Assembly: GCA_963843755.1 (NCBI GenBank)
Contig: CAWJLS010000009.1
Location: forward strand, 124,001 to 188,000
Direction: 5' to 3'
Length of the DNA: 64,000 nt
From: CAWJLS01 sp963843755
Lineage (GTDB): Bacteria; Acidobacteriota; Thermoanaerobaculia; Multivoradales; DATKCC01
Below are positions 1 to 8,914 of the stretch, piece after piece. The position numbers and the translations under genes were made by a program. Position 1 is the first letter of the stretch, and every line of letters begins with the position of its first letter. Below the pieces are notes generated by a model. The model saw nothing but the letters and a program-made list of their open reading frames with translations, was not told the origin of the DNA and ran no database searches.

Positions 1-2351
1 CCGATGGAGCGCGATCCCAGCTCGTTGAGTTGAAGGTGGTCGACGGCCCCTACCCGTTCTACGGGAATCTGGTCACGAAGCCGGCGCGGCCGTTGGCGGA
101 GCTGCTCTCGGGGAACGGAGTGGTGGCGGCGCCGGAGCTGCTGGAGCACCTGGGGCTATCGGTCGGGGACCGGTTGTACGTCGGCGGCCTGCCGGCCAAG
201 GTCACGGCGGTGGTCGAGAGCGAGCCGGACAGCCTGGGCGGGGCGTTCGGGTTCTCCGCCGGACCGCGGCTGTTCGCCGGGCCGGAGCTGTTCGACCGCA
301 CGGGGCTCGAGACGACGGGCAGCCGCATCCGCTACCGGACGCTCGTCGCCCTCCCGGCCGGCGCGCCGCGAGAGGCGACCAAGGCCTGGGCGGAGGCGAT
401 CCGCGACGCGCTGCCGCCGGACGTCTACCGCGTCGAGACCTGGACCGAGGCCCAGCCGTCCCTGCGTTCCGGGCTGGCGCGGGCGGAGCGCTTCCTCGGG
501 CTGGTGGCCCTGCTGTCGCTCCTGGTCGGCGGCATCGGCGTCGGCCAGACGGTCCGCGCCTGGCTGGCGGGCCGCCTGGACGCGGTGGCGGTGCTCGAAT
601 GCATCGGCCTGCGTCCGCGGGAGGTGGCCCTGGTCTATGCCGGCCAGGTAGCGCTCCTCGGGCTGGTCGGCAGCCTGGTGGGAGCCGCCGCCGGCGTCGG
701 GGTCGAGCTGGCGCTGCCCCGCCTGGCCGCCGGCATCGTTCCGCCGGACCTGATCGACCCGTTCCAGCCGGCGGCGGTCCTCCGCGGGGTGCTGCTCGGC
801 GTCGGCGTGGCGCTGCTCTTCGGCCTGCCGTCGCTGGGCGCCGTGCTGCGGGTGCCGCCGGTGCGGGTCCTGCGGCGCTCGGTCGAGCCGCTCCCGGTGC
901 CGCGGCGGGTGGCGGTCGTGACGGTCCTGGCGGTGCTGGGGGGCGTCTGGGCGACCGCCGCCATCCAGGCGGACTCGGCCCTCCTGGGCGCTCAGTTCAC
1001 CGGCGGCGCCCTGCTCGCCGCCCTCCTCCTGGGGGTCGCCGCCTGGGGAGTCTCGCGCCTCGCCGCCGCCCTCCCCCGGGCGCAGGCGGCACTGCGCGGG
1101 CGTTTCTGGCTCCGGCACGGCCTGGCGTCGCTCGCCCGTCCCGGAGCGGCGACCCTCACCGCCACCGTCGCCCTCGGCCTGGGGGTGCTGGTGGTCGCCG
1201 CCCTCTGGCTGGTCGAGCGCGGCCTGACCCGCCAGTTGGTGGGCAACCTGCCCGAGACCGCGCCGAGCGTCTTCCTGGTCGATATCCAGCCGGACCAGTG
1301 GGACGGCGTGCGGACGATCTTCGAGCAGCAGGGAGCGACCCACGTCGATTCGGTGCCGGTGGTGATGGCCCGTCTGTCGGCGATCGACGGCGTCTCGGTG
1401 CGCAAGACGGTCGAGCACCGGGCGGAGGACGGCTCCCGGGCCGGCGGCGACGCCGACAACAGCGGTAGCTCGGACAGCGAGCGCCAGCGAAGCCCCGAAC
1501 GGGAACGCGGCCGGAGAGGCGGCGATCGGCGCTGGGCCCTGACCCGCGAGCAGCGCCTGACCTACCTCGACACCCTGCCCGAGGACAACCGCATCGTCGC
1601 CGGCTCCCTGTGGAGCGAGCCGGGGGTCGACGAGGTGAGCGTCGAAGAGGACTTCGCCCACGATCTCGGCATCGGCCTCGGCTCGGTCCTCCGCTTCGAC
1701 GTCCAGGGGGTGCCGATCGACCTGACCGTGACCAGCCTCCGCACGGTCGACTGGTCGACCTTCGGCATCAACTTCTTCCTGGTGGTCGAGCCGGGGGTGC
1801 TCGACCGGGCGCCTCAGTTCCGCATCGCCGCGGCCCAACTGCCGCCCGGCGGCGAGATCGCGCTCCAGGACCGGATCGCTGCGGCGTTCCCCAACGTCAC
1901 CGTGCTGCGGGTGCGCGAGATCCTGGAGAAGGTGGTGACCACGCTGCGCCGGATCTCCGACGGCGTCCGCTTCGTCGGCGGCTTCACGATCCTGGCCGGC
2001 ATGGCGATCCTCGGCGGCGCGGTGTCGGCCGGAGCGGTGCGCCGGCGGCGGGAGGTGGCGCTGCTCAAGACGCTCGGCACGACCCGGGCCGGGGTCGTCG
2101 CGGTCTACGCCCTCGAGTACGCCCTGGTCGGCCTGATCGCCGGGACCATCGGCTGCGCCGGCGGGGCGGTCCTGGCCCGCGAGGTGCTGGTCCGCGGCAT
2201 GGACGTCGCGTTCTCGTTCGCGCCGCTCGAGCTGGCGTGGCACCTGGGCGCCGCCCTGGGGGCGACGGTGCTGCTGACCGTGATCGCCGGCCTCGCCGCC
2301 AGCGTCAGGGCGCTCCAGAGCCGGCCCGCCGACGTGCTGCTGTCCCGGTGA
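1..2351 (+). CDS. FtsX-like ABC transporter permease, 5' truncated by window edge
   Basis: Inner-membrane permease of the large YbbP/MacB-FtsX type, normally paired with a LolD-like ATPase that would lie upstream of the window. The frame is open to the left edge: codons from position 3 read DGARSQLVELKVV into VDGPYPFYG, a segment typical of the interior of the first periplasmic domain of these proteins, so the TTG at 30 is not the true start. About 773 residues are visible: a periplasmic core domain, a run of membrane helices around residues 150-400, a second periplasmic domain containing a low-complexity Ser/Glu/Arg insert (about residues 470-500), and a final FtsX block with three or four helices. 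The substrate is unknown; the family handles lipids, lipoproteins or peptides. Its 3' end overlaps the convergent membrane protein gene by 47 bp. Confidence 0.85.
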   Translation, partial: DGARSQLVELKVVDGPYPFYGNLVTKPARPLAELLSGNGVVAAPELLEHLGLSVGDRLYVGGLPAKVTAVVESEPDSLGGAFGFSAGPRLFAGPELFDRTGLETTGSRIRYRTLVALPAGAPREATKAWAEAIRDALPPDVYRVETWTEAQPSLRSGLARAERFLGLVALLSLLVGGIGVGQTVRAWLAGRLDAVAVLECIGLRPREVALVYAGQVALLGLVGSLVGAAAGVGVELALPRLAAGIVPPDLIDPFQPAAVLRGVLLGVGVALLFGLPSLGAVLRVPPVRVLRRSVEPLPVPRRVAVVTVLAVLGGVWATAAIQADSALLGAQFTGGALLAALLLGVAAWGVSRLAAALPRAQAALRGRFWLRHGLASLARPGAATLTATVALGLGVLVVAALWLVERGLTRQLVGNLPETAPSVFLVDIQPDQWDGVRTIFEQQGATHVDSVPVVMARLSAIDGVSVRKTVEHRAEDGSRAGGDADNSGSSDSERQRSPERERGRRGGDRRWALTREQRLTYLDTLPEDNRIVAGSLWSEPGVDEVSVEEDFAHDLGIGLGSVLRFDVQGVPIDLTVTSLRTVDWSTFGINFFLVVEPGVLDRAPQFRIAAAQLPPGGEIALQDRIAAAFPNVTVLRVREILEKVVTTLRRISDGVRFVGGFTILAGMAILGGAVSAGAVRRRREVALLKTLGTTRAGVVAVYALEYALVGLIAGTIGCAGGAVLAREVLVRGMDVAFSFAPLELAWHLGAALGATVLLTVIAGLAASVRALQSRPADVLLSR

Positions 2352-4836
2352 CGCGGGCGGGGCGCCGCCCGGCCCCGCCGACCGACACCGCCCGGATGCC
2401 CAGCCCGGCCAAGACCGCCAGCGCCGAGCCGAAGAGCGCCAGCCCCCAGCTCCAGCTCGCCGGCGCGTAACGCAGCACGACCCGGTGCACACCCGCCGGT
2501 GCGCGGAAACCGACGAACGCCCAGTCGACCGTCAGCGGCTCGGCCGGCGCACCGTCGATCGTCAGCCGCCACCCCGGCGCGTCGCTGACGCTCGACGCCA
2601 CCACCATCCCGCCGTCGCTCCGGGTCTCGAGCTCGAACCGGTTGGCGCCGACCGCGCGCAAGGTGACCTCCCCCTCTTGCCGGCCGATGGGGCCGGAGGC
2701 GGCGGAGGCGGCACCGCCCCGCCCGACCGAGCGTCGCGGATAGACCGCCAGGCGGCCGAAGTCGTCGATCGCGGCGGCGGCCCGCGCCAGGTCGTCGCCT
2801 GCCGCCACGGCGCGCACCCGCTCGGGGACGAAGAAGAGCGGCAAGGCCGTCTCCAGCTCGAGCACCCGCGCGCCCGGACCGTCGAACGCCACCCGCCACG
2901 GCGTGCCCGGGTTCCGGCCCGGCTGAGTCAGCACGTAGCGCACACCGAGCAGGGCCAGGGTCGGCGCGGTCCGGTCGAGGCCGTGGAGCTGGAGCGGTTT
3001 GCCCGGCCTCCAGGACCCGGGAGCGAGGCGGGGCCCGAGCAGCCAGGCGGGGCGCGCCGGCGCCATGGGGTCGTTGGTCCGCGGGTCCCACAGGCCGTAG
3101 AACGCCGCGGTGTTCGGGGACAGGCCCCAGCCTTCGCCGATCACCCGAAACGGCCGCGGCGACTCCGCGAACCGCTTCTGCAGCCAGGCGACCGACGGCG
3201 GCGGCGGGATCTGGTGCTCCGGCGGGACGATCGGCTGGTAGCACGCACCGAACAGGACGACGTCGGCGAGGATCGCCAGGGGCACCAGGGCGAGCACCAC
3301 GGGGTGGCAGCCCGGCCCGGACCGCGCGCCGGACCCGGCGGAGCCCTGGAGCGCGGCCAGGGTCAGCGCCACGACGACCGCTCCGCCCAGGGTCACGCCC
3401 CACCAGAGCGCCCGCCAGGGAAGCCCTTCGAGCGGCGGCGGTACGAAGGCGGCGGCCACCAGGGCTCCGGCGATCACGGCGGTCACGGCGAGCCGCTGCC
3501 GTCGCCCGGCCCGGGAGAGCTCCGCCAGGGTCAGCCCCGCCGCCAGGGCGGCCGCCAGCACCCAGACCAGCCGGAGACGGCCGTGGAAGGCGTCGGACAT
3601 CCCGGGCAGGGCGTTGAACAGGGTGAACATCGGCTCGACGTCGAGCGCCACCGCCAGGGCGACCGCACCGCCGGCGACCAGCGCCAGGATGCGCCCGCGC
3701 CAGATCGCCGCGCCAGCCACGGCCAGGGCCAGGGTGAGCAGGCCGGCGTAGTGGCTGCACGCCTCGTTGAGGTTCTTCCATCCGTGCCAGTCGCCGTCCC
3801 GCGGGCTGCCGAACGCCAGCGGCTCGACCAGCGGCACCAGGGCGGCGGCGGAGAACGGCGGCGGATGCATGGCGACGCCCGCGCCGGACCGGATGTAGCT
3901 GATCCGCTGGCTCTGGCCGAGGGTCTCGAGCACCGGCAGGAGCACCGGCGCGGACAGGGCGAGCGCCAGCAGGGAGGCCACCGCCACCCGCCCGACGAAC
4001 CGGAGCCGCCACCGCCCACCGTCCCCGGAACGACCCGCCGCAGCGGACCGGCGGACCAGCAGCGCACCCATCACGCCGGCCGCCACGATCGCCGTGTGCG
4101 CCAGCGTCTCCGGGTGGCCGCTCGAGGCCATGCCGACGGCGCACGCCACCAGCCCGGCCAGGGCGCCGCGCCCGCCCCGCCAGAGCGCGACGAGGCCCAG
4201 CAGCACGCCGGGCAGGAACATCGCCGCCATCGACAGGGGGTGGTAGAGCCAGACCACCGAATAGGCCGACAGGGAGAATGCGACCGCCGCGGTCGCCGCG
4301 CCGAGCTGCCGCGCCCGCGTCGGCAGTCCCCCGCGCAGGAGCGCCAGCGCCAAGGCGTGGGTGAGCAGCAGCCCGAGCAGAACCTGCCAGGCGGCGGCCA
4401 GCGTCATCCCGCGCAGGGGCGGAACGGGCAACGCCATCAGGTGGAGCGGCGCGAAGGGAGCGGACTGGGCGTTGCCCAGGAGCGGCTGCCCCGTCCCCAG
4501 CTCGTTCGCCCAGAGCGGCGCCTCGCCGGCGAGCAGGCGCTCACGCACCAGCGTCCGGAACGGCAACATCTGGAACGGAACGTCCGACAGCAGCGGGTTC
4601 TGGACCGCGAGCGGCGCCTCCAGCGTGCCCGCCCAGGGCGCCCAGCGGTACGCGATGTCGACCGGCACCTGGACCGACTGCGTGGCCAGGGGGACGGCGA
4701 ACAGCCCGAAGACCAGCACGGCGTAGCCGAGCGCCCAGCGCCGCGGCAGCTCCGGCCGCCACCAGCGGACCGCGGCCACCAGCAGGGCCGCACCGGCGGC
4801 GTACAGTGTGCAGTCGACGAGACCGTCCGGAAGCAT
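2305..4836 (-). CDS. YfhO-family multi-pass membrane protein
   Basis: Polytopic inner-membrane protein of 843 residues resembling bacterial YfhO/GT-C-like proteins, a group thought to transfer sugars from lipid carriers in the envelope. About a dozen hydrophobic helices are visible in the first 530 residues. The periplasmic-looking segment includes YRWAPWAG and later FYGLWDPRTNDPM, and the C-terminal part (about 650-780) is a beta-rich domain ending in a final hydrophobic helix, with the WRLTIDGAPAE stretch characteristic of YfhO C-termini. The ATG at 4836 is preceded by GGGGAG. It starts 21 bp after the deacetylase stop, so it is probably the last gene of the minus-strand operon. The last 25 residues are Arg/Ala-rich and run into the convergent permease gene. 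The enzymatic role is inferred from family only. Confidence 0.75.
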   Translation of the reverse strand: MLPDGLVDCTLYAAGAALLVAAVRWWRPELPRRWALGYAVLVFGLFAVPLATQSVQVPVDIAYRWAPWAGTLEAPLAVQNPLLSDVPFQMLPFRTLVRERLLAGEAPLWANELGTGQPLLGNAQSAPFAPLHLMALPVPPLRGMTLAAAWQVLLGLLLTHALALALLRGGLPTRARQLGAATAAVAFSLSAYSVVWLYHPLSMAAMFLPGVLLGLVALWRGGRGALAGLVACAVGMASSGHPETLAHTAIVAAGVMGALLVRRSAAAGRSGDGGRWRLRFVGRVAVASLLALALSAPVLLPVLETLGQSQRISYIRSGAGVAMHPPPFSAAALVPLVEPLAFGSPRDGDWHGWKNLNEACSHYAGLLTLALAVAGAAIWRGRILALVAGGAVALAVALDVEPMFTLFNALPGMSDAFHGRLRLVWVLAAALAAGLTLAELSRAGRRQRLAVTAVIAGALVAAAFVPPPLEGLPWRALWWGVTLGGAVVVALTLAALQGSAGSGARSGPGCHPVVLALVPLAILADVVLFGACYQPIVPPEHQIPPPPSVAWLQKRFAESPRPFRVIGEGWGLSPNTAAFYGLWDPRTNDPMAPARPAWLLGPRLAPGSWRPGKPLQLHGLDRTAPTLALLGVRYVLTQPGRNPGTPWRVAFDGPGARVLELETALPLFFVPERVRAVAAGDDLARAAAAIDDFGRLAVYPRRSVGRGGAASAASGPIGRQEGEVTLRAVGANRFELETRSDGGMVVASSVSDAPGWRLTIDGAPAEPLTVDWAFVGFRAPAGVHRVVLRYAPASWSWGLALFGSALAVLAGLGIRAVSVGGAGRRPARVTGTAARRRAGSGAP

Positions 4837-4857
4837 GGCTCCCCGCAGGTCCCCGGG

Positions 4858-5991
4858 CTACTTGGCGGCCACCGACGAGCGGTCGAGGACGTAGCTCACC
4901 GGCACGAACCGGTAGCCGCGGGCGGCCGCCTGCGGAACCTCTTCCTGGAGCACGCGCAGGGTGTCCGGGTGGGGATGGCCGATGGCGATCGCCGAGCCCC
5001 GCTTGCGCGCCTCCTCGAGCAGGCGGCGGAACTGGTAGCGCACGGCGTCCGGCCGGGGATCGGGATCGAGGAAGACCTGGCGTTCGGCGGCCGGCAGGTC
5101 GAGATCCCGGGCGGCGGTAAAGGCGACGCTGTCCGCGCTGGTCCGCGAGTCCAGGAAGTAGAGGCCGTGCTTGGCGATGACGCCGAGAATCACGTCCATC
5201 GCCCGGCGGTCGGCGGACAGGCGAGAGCCCATGTGGTTGTTGACGCCGACCGCGCCGGGCACCGCCTCGAGCGCCCGGCGCGTGGCCTGGACGAGCTGGC
5301 GCCGGGACATGGACTCGGTCAGCGCTCCGGGCCCCGGGTCGGCGCCGCCGGTCGGCTCCATCGGCAGGTGGACGATCATCTCCGCGCCCCGCCGCCGGAG
5401 AGTCGAGACCACCTCGGCGGTCCGGCTCTCATAGGGCAGCACCGCGTAGGTGACCGGCACGCCGAGGCCGCCGATCGTGTCCAGGTCGGAGAGGCTGCGC
5501 CCCAGGTCGTCGATCACCAGGGAGACGACGGCGCCCCGACCGGGCGGCGGCGCCCCTTCGACCGTCGGCGTCTCGGGCACGGTCTCGACCGCGAACTCGT
5601 GCTCCTGGTGCTTGGTCGTGGACGCCGTGGCGCCGGCAGCGGTTTCGCGCGGCGCGGCGCCGCGAGCGCCCGCGGTCTGACCGGCCGACGGTTGCCCGCC
5701 CCGCCGGGCGCCACCGGCCGCCGCCGCGCCGTCGTTCGGCACGGGAGCCCGCTCCCCCAGCCACCCCGACAGGAAGCGCCGCGGCGACAGGTCGGACGAG
5801 CCGAGATAGAGGCCGGCTGCGAACAGGCCGACCGCGAACAGCACGAGCAGCGTCCAGCGCCCCGCCCGCCACCCGCCGTTCGGCTTGCGCGGCCGCTTGG
5901 ATCGGCGGGCTGGGCCGGAGCGGCCGGGTCGGGCCGCGGAAGACCGGGACGCCGGCGCACGGCGGCGCCCTCCGGGACGACGTCGGACCAT
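4858..5991 (-). CDS. Divergent polysaccharide deacetylase family protein (YibQ-like)
   Basis: A 377-residue membrane-anchored periplasmic protein of the divergent polysaccharide deacetylase family. It has a very basic cytoplasmic N-terminus (residues 1-45), one membrane helix (about 46-66), a Pro/Ala-rich linker and then the NodB-like barrel from about residue 150. Family motifs visible are VSLVIDDLGRS, HLPMEP, the HMGSRLS segment and the C-terminal AIAIGHPHPDTL. In many Gram-negatives this gene is linked to envC and a carboxyl-terminal protease, and exactly that trio occurs here, so a role in cell-wall maturation or septal peptidoglycan is likely. The precise substrate is not established for the family. 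It lies 78 bp after the S41 gene and 21 bp before the YfhO gene on the same strand. Confidence 0.85.
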   Translation of the reverse strand: MVRRRPGGRRRAPASRSSAARPGRSGPARRSKRPRKPNGGWRAGRWTLLVLFAVGLFAAGLYLGSSDLSPRRFLSGWLGERAPVPNDGAAAAGGARRGGQPSAGQTAGARGAAPRETAAGATASTTKHQEHEFAVETVPETPTVEGAPPPGRGAVVSLVIDDLGRSLSDLDTIGGLGVPVTYAVLPYESRTAEVVSTLRRRGAEMIVHLPMEPTGGADPGPGALTESMSRRQLVQATRRALEAVPGAVGVNNHMGSRLSADRRAMDVILGVIAKHGLYFLDSRTSADSVAFTAARDLDLPAAERQVFLDPDPRPDAVRYQFRRLLEEARKRGSAIAIGHPHPDTLRVLQEEVPQAAARGYRFVPVSYVLDRSSVAAK

Positions 5992-6069
5992 GGCTCAGGA
6001 ATCCTCTCGGCGCACGATGTCCACTTCCCGCCGAGGCCCGCTCGTCGCGAGCAGGGCCCCAGGGACGTC

Positions 6070-7284
6070 CTACGCCGCCACCTTCTTCTCCGCGGCGGCG
6101 TCGGCGGACGGCTCGGCGGGCTCGTCGAGCAGCTCGAGCGCCCGATCGAGCACCAGGTCGGGCGCCTCTTCGGCGCTCTCCTTCCGGGCGCGCTCGATCT
6201 CGCTGAAGGTGCGCAGACGGTCCGCCACCCGCTCGTCCGGATCGAGCGGCTCCTTGACCGGCGTGGAGTCCGGACCGGTGTAGAGCGCGTCGGACAGGAA
6301 GACGACCGCGCCGCTCGACAGCTCGATCATCGACTCGCGGCCGGCGAAGCCGAAGGTGCGCCCGCCGACCAGCTCGGCGCCGGCCTTCTGCCGCAAGACG
6401 CTTGCCACCAGCTCGGCCGGCCCGAAGGTCGAGCGGTCGGTGAGCACCAGGATGCGCCCCTGCCAGGTGGGCTTGCTGTCGCCCCGGTAGGTTTCGACGT
6501 CCTCGCCGCGCTCGTTCAGGTGGCCCAGCTCGCCGTCGGCGAACAGGCCGGCCAGCGAGTAGGCCGCCTCGGCGTCGCCGCCGGCGGTCCCGCGCAGGTC
6601 GATGACCAGCTTGCCCTGGTCGTCGGCGCCGTGGAGGAGCGCCGCCACCCGGCCCGTGGTGTCCGCGTCGATGACCGGAACGGTCAGCACCGGCACGCCG
6701 TCGTGCTCGTCGAGGGTCGGCACCGGCTCGGGGAAGGTGCCGAGGGTGAGGTCGGTGTCCCGGGTCTCGGCGTAGCGCACCAGGTGGAGGTGGATCTTGG
6801 TGCCCGGGTCGCCCGCCAGCATCTCCTGGATCTCCCACATGGGCACCACGCGGGTCTCCCGCCCCTGGATCTCGGCGACCAGGTCGCCCTGCTGGAGTCC
6901 TGCCGCCTCGGCCGGGCTGTCGGCCAGCACCGACATGACGTAGACCATCCCCCGCTCGCGCATCAGCACCAGGCCGCTGCGCGACGCCCCCACCTCCCGC
7001 GCCGCCAGGTAGTCGCTCACCGCGTCGGACGGCACGTAGACCGCCATCGGGTCGAGGCCGTCGGTCATGCCGTCGAGGGCCGCCGCCATCAGGGTGTCGA
7101 CGTCGGTCTCTTCGACGTAGGCCTGGTGGACCAGCCCGAGCGAGTCGGTGAACACCGACAGGTACTTGTAGAGGGAGTCTTCGCCCGGCTGGTCGTCGAC
7201 CGTCGCGCCCAGCAGCGAGCCGGCGAGGATCGGGAAGACGATCGCGATGGAGGCGAGGAAGAAGAGGAAACGGCTTCGCGTCAT
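6070..7284 (-). CDS. S41-family C-terminal processing protease homologue, catalytic dyad absent
   Basis: A 404-residue protein with an N-terminal signal anchor (SRFLFFLASIAIVFPILAG), an S41 N-terminal helical region, a PDZ domain (about 100-170; GMVYVMSVLADSPAEAAGL) and an S41 protease fold (about 190-345). The serine position of the family motif (SASASE in E. coli Prc) reads STFGPAE here, placing Gly288 where the nucleophile belongs. The lysine of TFGKG reads TFGFAG, placing Phe313 there. The 25-residue spacing between the two positions is conserved, so the alignment is firm. I read it as a probable pseudoprotease acting as a PDZ scaffold, perhaps with EnvC. Ribosome-site support for the ATG at 7284 is weak. 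An Ala/Glu-rich tail follows the fold. It sits between envC-like and deacetylase genes on the same strand. Confidence 0.85.
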   Translation of the reverse strand: MTRSRFLFFLASIAIVFPILAGSLLGATVDDQPGEDSLYKYLSVFTDSLGLVHQAYVEETDVDTLMAAALDGMTDGLDPMAVYVPSDAVSDYLAAREVGASRSGLVLMRERGMVYVMSVLADSPAEAAGLQQGDLVAEIQGRETRVVPMWEIQEMLAGDPGTKIHLHLVRYAETRDTDLTLGTFPEPVPTLDEHDGVPVLTVPVIDADTTGRVAALLHGADDQGKLVIDLRGTAGGDAEAAYSLAGLFADGELGHLNERGEDVETYRGDSKPTWQGRILVLTDRSTFGPAELVASVLRQKAGAELVGGRTFGFAGRESMIELSSGAVVFLSDALYTGPDSTPVKEPLDPDERVADRLRTFSEIERARKESAEEAPDLVLDRALELLDEPAEPSADAAAEKKVAA

Positions 7285-7374
7285 GGGGAGGGTGTCCGTT
7301 CGATGGCGTTCAGTGGACGGGCAGTGGTCAAGTAGTGGCCAGGAGACTCTTGCACGGCGGCCGGAGCGCGCGGC

Positions 7375-8568
7375 TCAACGGAGCCAGTCCAGCGGGTCCT
7401 CCGGGCGGTTTTCCTGCCGGATCTCGAAATAGACCGGACCGGAGGCCGCCCCGACCGAATCTCCCAACTCTAGCACGTCGCCCTGACTCACCAGGGTCTT
7501 GGCCAGGCCGGCGTAGAGCGAGAAGACACGCCCCGGATGGTGCACGATCACCGTCCGTCCGTAGCCTTCGAACGGCGCCGCGAACAGCACCTTGCCGGGG
7601 TAGACGGCGCGCACCAGGACGCTCTTCTGAGGGTCGGCGGCGGCGACCAGCGCGGACGGCGCGATCTCGATGCCGTTGTGGGGCACCTCGGTGCGGTAGC
7701 GGGGGTCGCGCCGCGGGCCGAAGCCGAGGGTCACCTTGCCGGCGACCGGCCAGTCGAGCACGCCCCGGAAGTCCTGGATCGGCCGCCCGGAGAGCGGCGT
7801 GGTCTCGCGGCCGTAGAGCAGGTCGATCAGGTTGGCGAGCTTGCGCTCCTTGTCGACCAGCCCTTCGGTGCGCTCACTGAGCGCCCGGCGCTTCGAGCGC
7901 GCCTCCTGGAGCAGCCGCTCCTGGCGCCCGCGGACGGCCGCCAGGCTGTTGCGGCGGCTCTCCGCCTGCTCGACCCAGCGCTCCACCTCCTGGCGCTGGG
8001 CCACCAGCCGCTGGCGCTCGGTCTCGAGCCGCTCGGTCGCCTCCCGGTAGCCGTCGATCGCCTCGCCGTCCCGGCGCACCAGGAAGCGCAGCAGGCGGAC
8101 CGCCGACGGCAGGTCGGCGCCGGTCTCCACCGACAGGAGCAGCCGGAGATGGCCGTGGCGACCGAGCCGATAGAGCCCGGTCAGGCGTTCGCGCAGCGAG
8201 GCGCGGGCCTCGCCGAGGGCCTGCTCGAGCCGCGCGACCTCGGCCTCGGCCTGGTCGACCCGCTCGGCGGCCAGGTCGCGGGCGGCCACCGCCTCGGCCA
8301 CCCGCCGGCGCTGGAGCTGGAGCTCCAGGGCGACCTCGTTCAGCCGCTGCTCGAGGGTGCGCTCCCGCTCGCGCGCGGACGACAGCTCCCCCTCCAGGCG
8401 CGTGATCTCCTGGCGGATCTCCGTCAGGTCGCGCTGGCGAGGGTCGACCGGTGCCTGGGCGAGCAGGCCGGCGGCCAGGAGCAGCGTGCAGAGGAAGAAG
8501 AGGGGAGGGAGCCTGCGCGGCCGAGCGGCCCGGTCACGGCGCTCGCCCGTGCAGACTCCCCGACGCAT
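7375..8568 (-). CDS. EnvC-like murein hydrolase activator (coiled coil plus degenerate LytM/M23 domain)
   Basis: A 397-residue exported protein that should activate periplasmic N-acetylmuramoyl-L-alanine amidases during cell separation. After a signal peptide (about residues 20-38) come roughly 220 residues of heptad-rich coiled coil full of Glu/Arg/Leu, then a LytM/M23 domain (about 275-397). The M23 zinc ligands are degenerate: the HxxxD site reads HNGIEI (His297, no Asp) and the HxH site reads VYFEIR. This matches EnvC-type non-enzymatic activators rather than true endopeptidases. The start overlaps the STAS gene stop in a TGATG, indicating translational coupling. The neighbouring S41 and deacetylase genes form the conserved envC-ctp-yibQ grouping. 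No amidase gene is in the window. Confidence 0.88.
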   Translation of the reverse strand: MRRGVCTGERRDRAARPRRLPPLFFLCTLLLAAGLLAQAPVDPRQRDLTEIRQEITRLEGELSSARERERTLEQRLNEVALELQLQRRRVAEAVAARDLAAERVDQAEAEVARLEQALGEARASLRERLTGLYRLGRHGHLRLLLSVETGADLPSAVRLLRFLVRRDGEAIDGYREATERLETERQRLVAQRQEVERWVEQAESRRNSLAAVRGRQERLLQEARSKRRALSERTEGLVDKERKLANLIDLLYGRETTPLSGRPIQDFRGVLDWPVAGKVTLGFGPRRDPRYRTEVPHNGIEIAPSALVAAADPQKSVLVRAVYPGKVLFAAPFEGYGRTVIVHHPGRVFSLYAGLAKTLVSQGDVLELGDSVGAASGPVYFEIRQENRPEDPLDWLR

Positions 8569-8903
8569 CAGAACGAGCGCAGAGCCTCGTCCTCGTCTTC
8601 GTAGACGTCGAAGACGGTGATGAGCTGGGTGATCTGGAGGATGTCGCTGACCTTCGGCGGCAGGTTGGCGAGCTTCAGCAGGCCGCCCCGGTTGGTCACC
8701 GTGGTGAACGAGCTGACCAGCTCGCCGACGCCGGAGGAGTCGATCGTGGTCACGTCAGCCAGGTTGATGAGCAGGTTCTTGGCGCCCGCGGAGAGCGCCT
8801 CGCGGATGGCGTCGCGCAGGGCGACGTCGCCGACGCCGATGGTGATCTTGCCCTTGAGGTCGAGAATCGTGACGCCTTCACGCTGCCGTACATTGATCTT
8901 CAT
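8568..8903 (-). CDS. STAS-domain anti-sigma factor antagonist
   Basis: A single STAS domain of 111 residues, the SpoIIAA/RsbV type that binds an anti-sigma kinase when unphosphorylated. The phosphoacceptor loop is clear: TTIDSSGVGELV, with the conserved Ser after Asp. Length is normal for a stand-alone antagonist. It lies 11 bp downstream of an HATPase gene of the RsbW class, so the two are a likely partner-switch pair. The PP2C-type phosphatase at 25792-27030 could be the dephosphorylating partner, though it is 17 kb away and that link is inference. No sigma factor gene is adjacent. The stop overlaps the start of the EnvC-like gene by one base. Confidence 0.9.
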   Translation of the reverse strand: MKINVRQREGVTILDLKGKITIGVGDVALRDAIREALSAGAKNLLINLADVTTIDSSGVGELVSSFTTVTNRGGLLKLANLPPKVSDILQITQLITVFDVYEDEDEALRSF

Positions 8904-8914
8904 TGCATCTCCTT

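Noticed and set aside
2485..7335. A plus-strand open frame of 1616 codons across several minus-strand genes
   Set aside because: It is the antisense shadow of the YfhO, deacetylase and S41 genes in GC-rich DNA; the translation is Arg/Gly/Gln/His-rich with no domain.
7375..8568. M23 endopeptidase call for the EnvC-like gene
   Set aside because: The zinc-binding HxxxD and HxH motifs are both degenerate, so an activator is the better reading.
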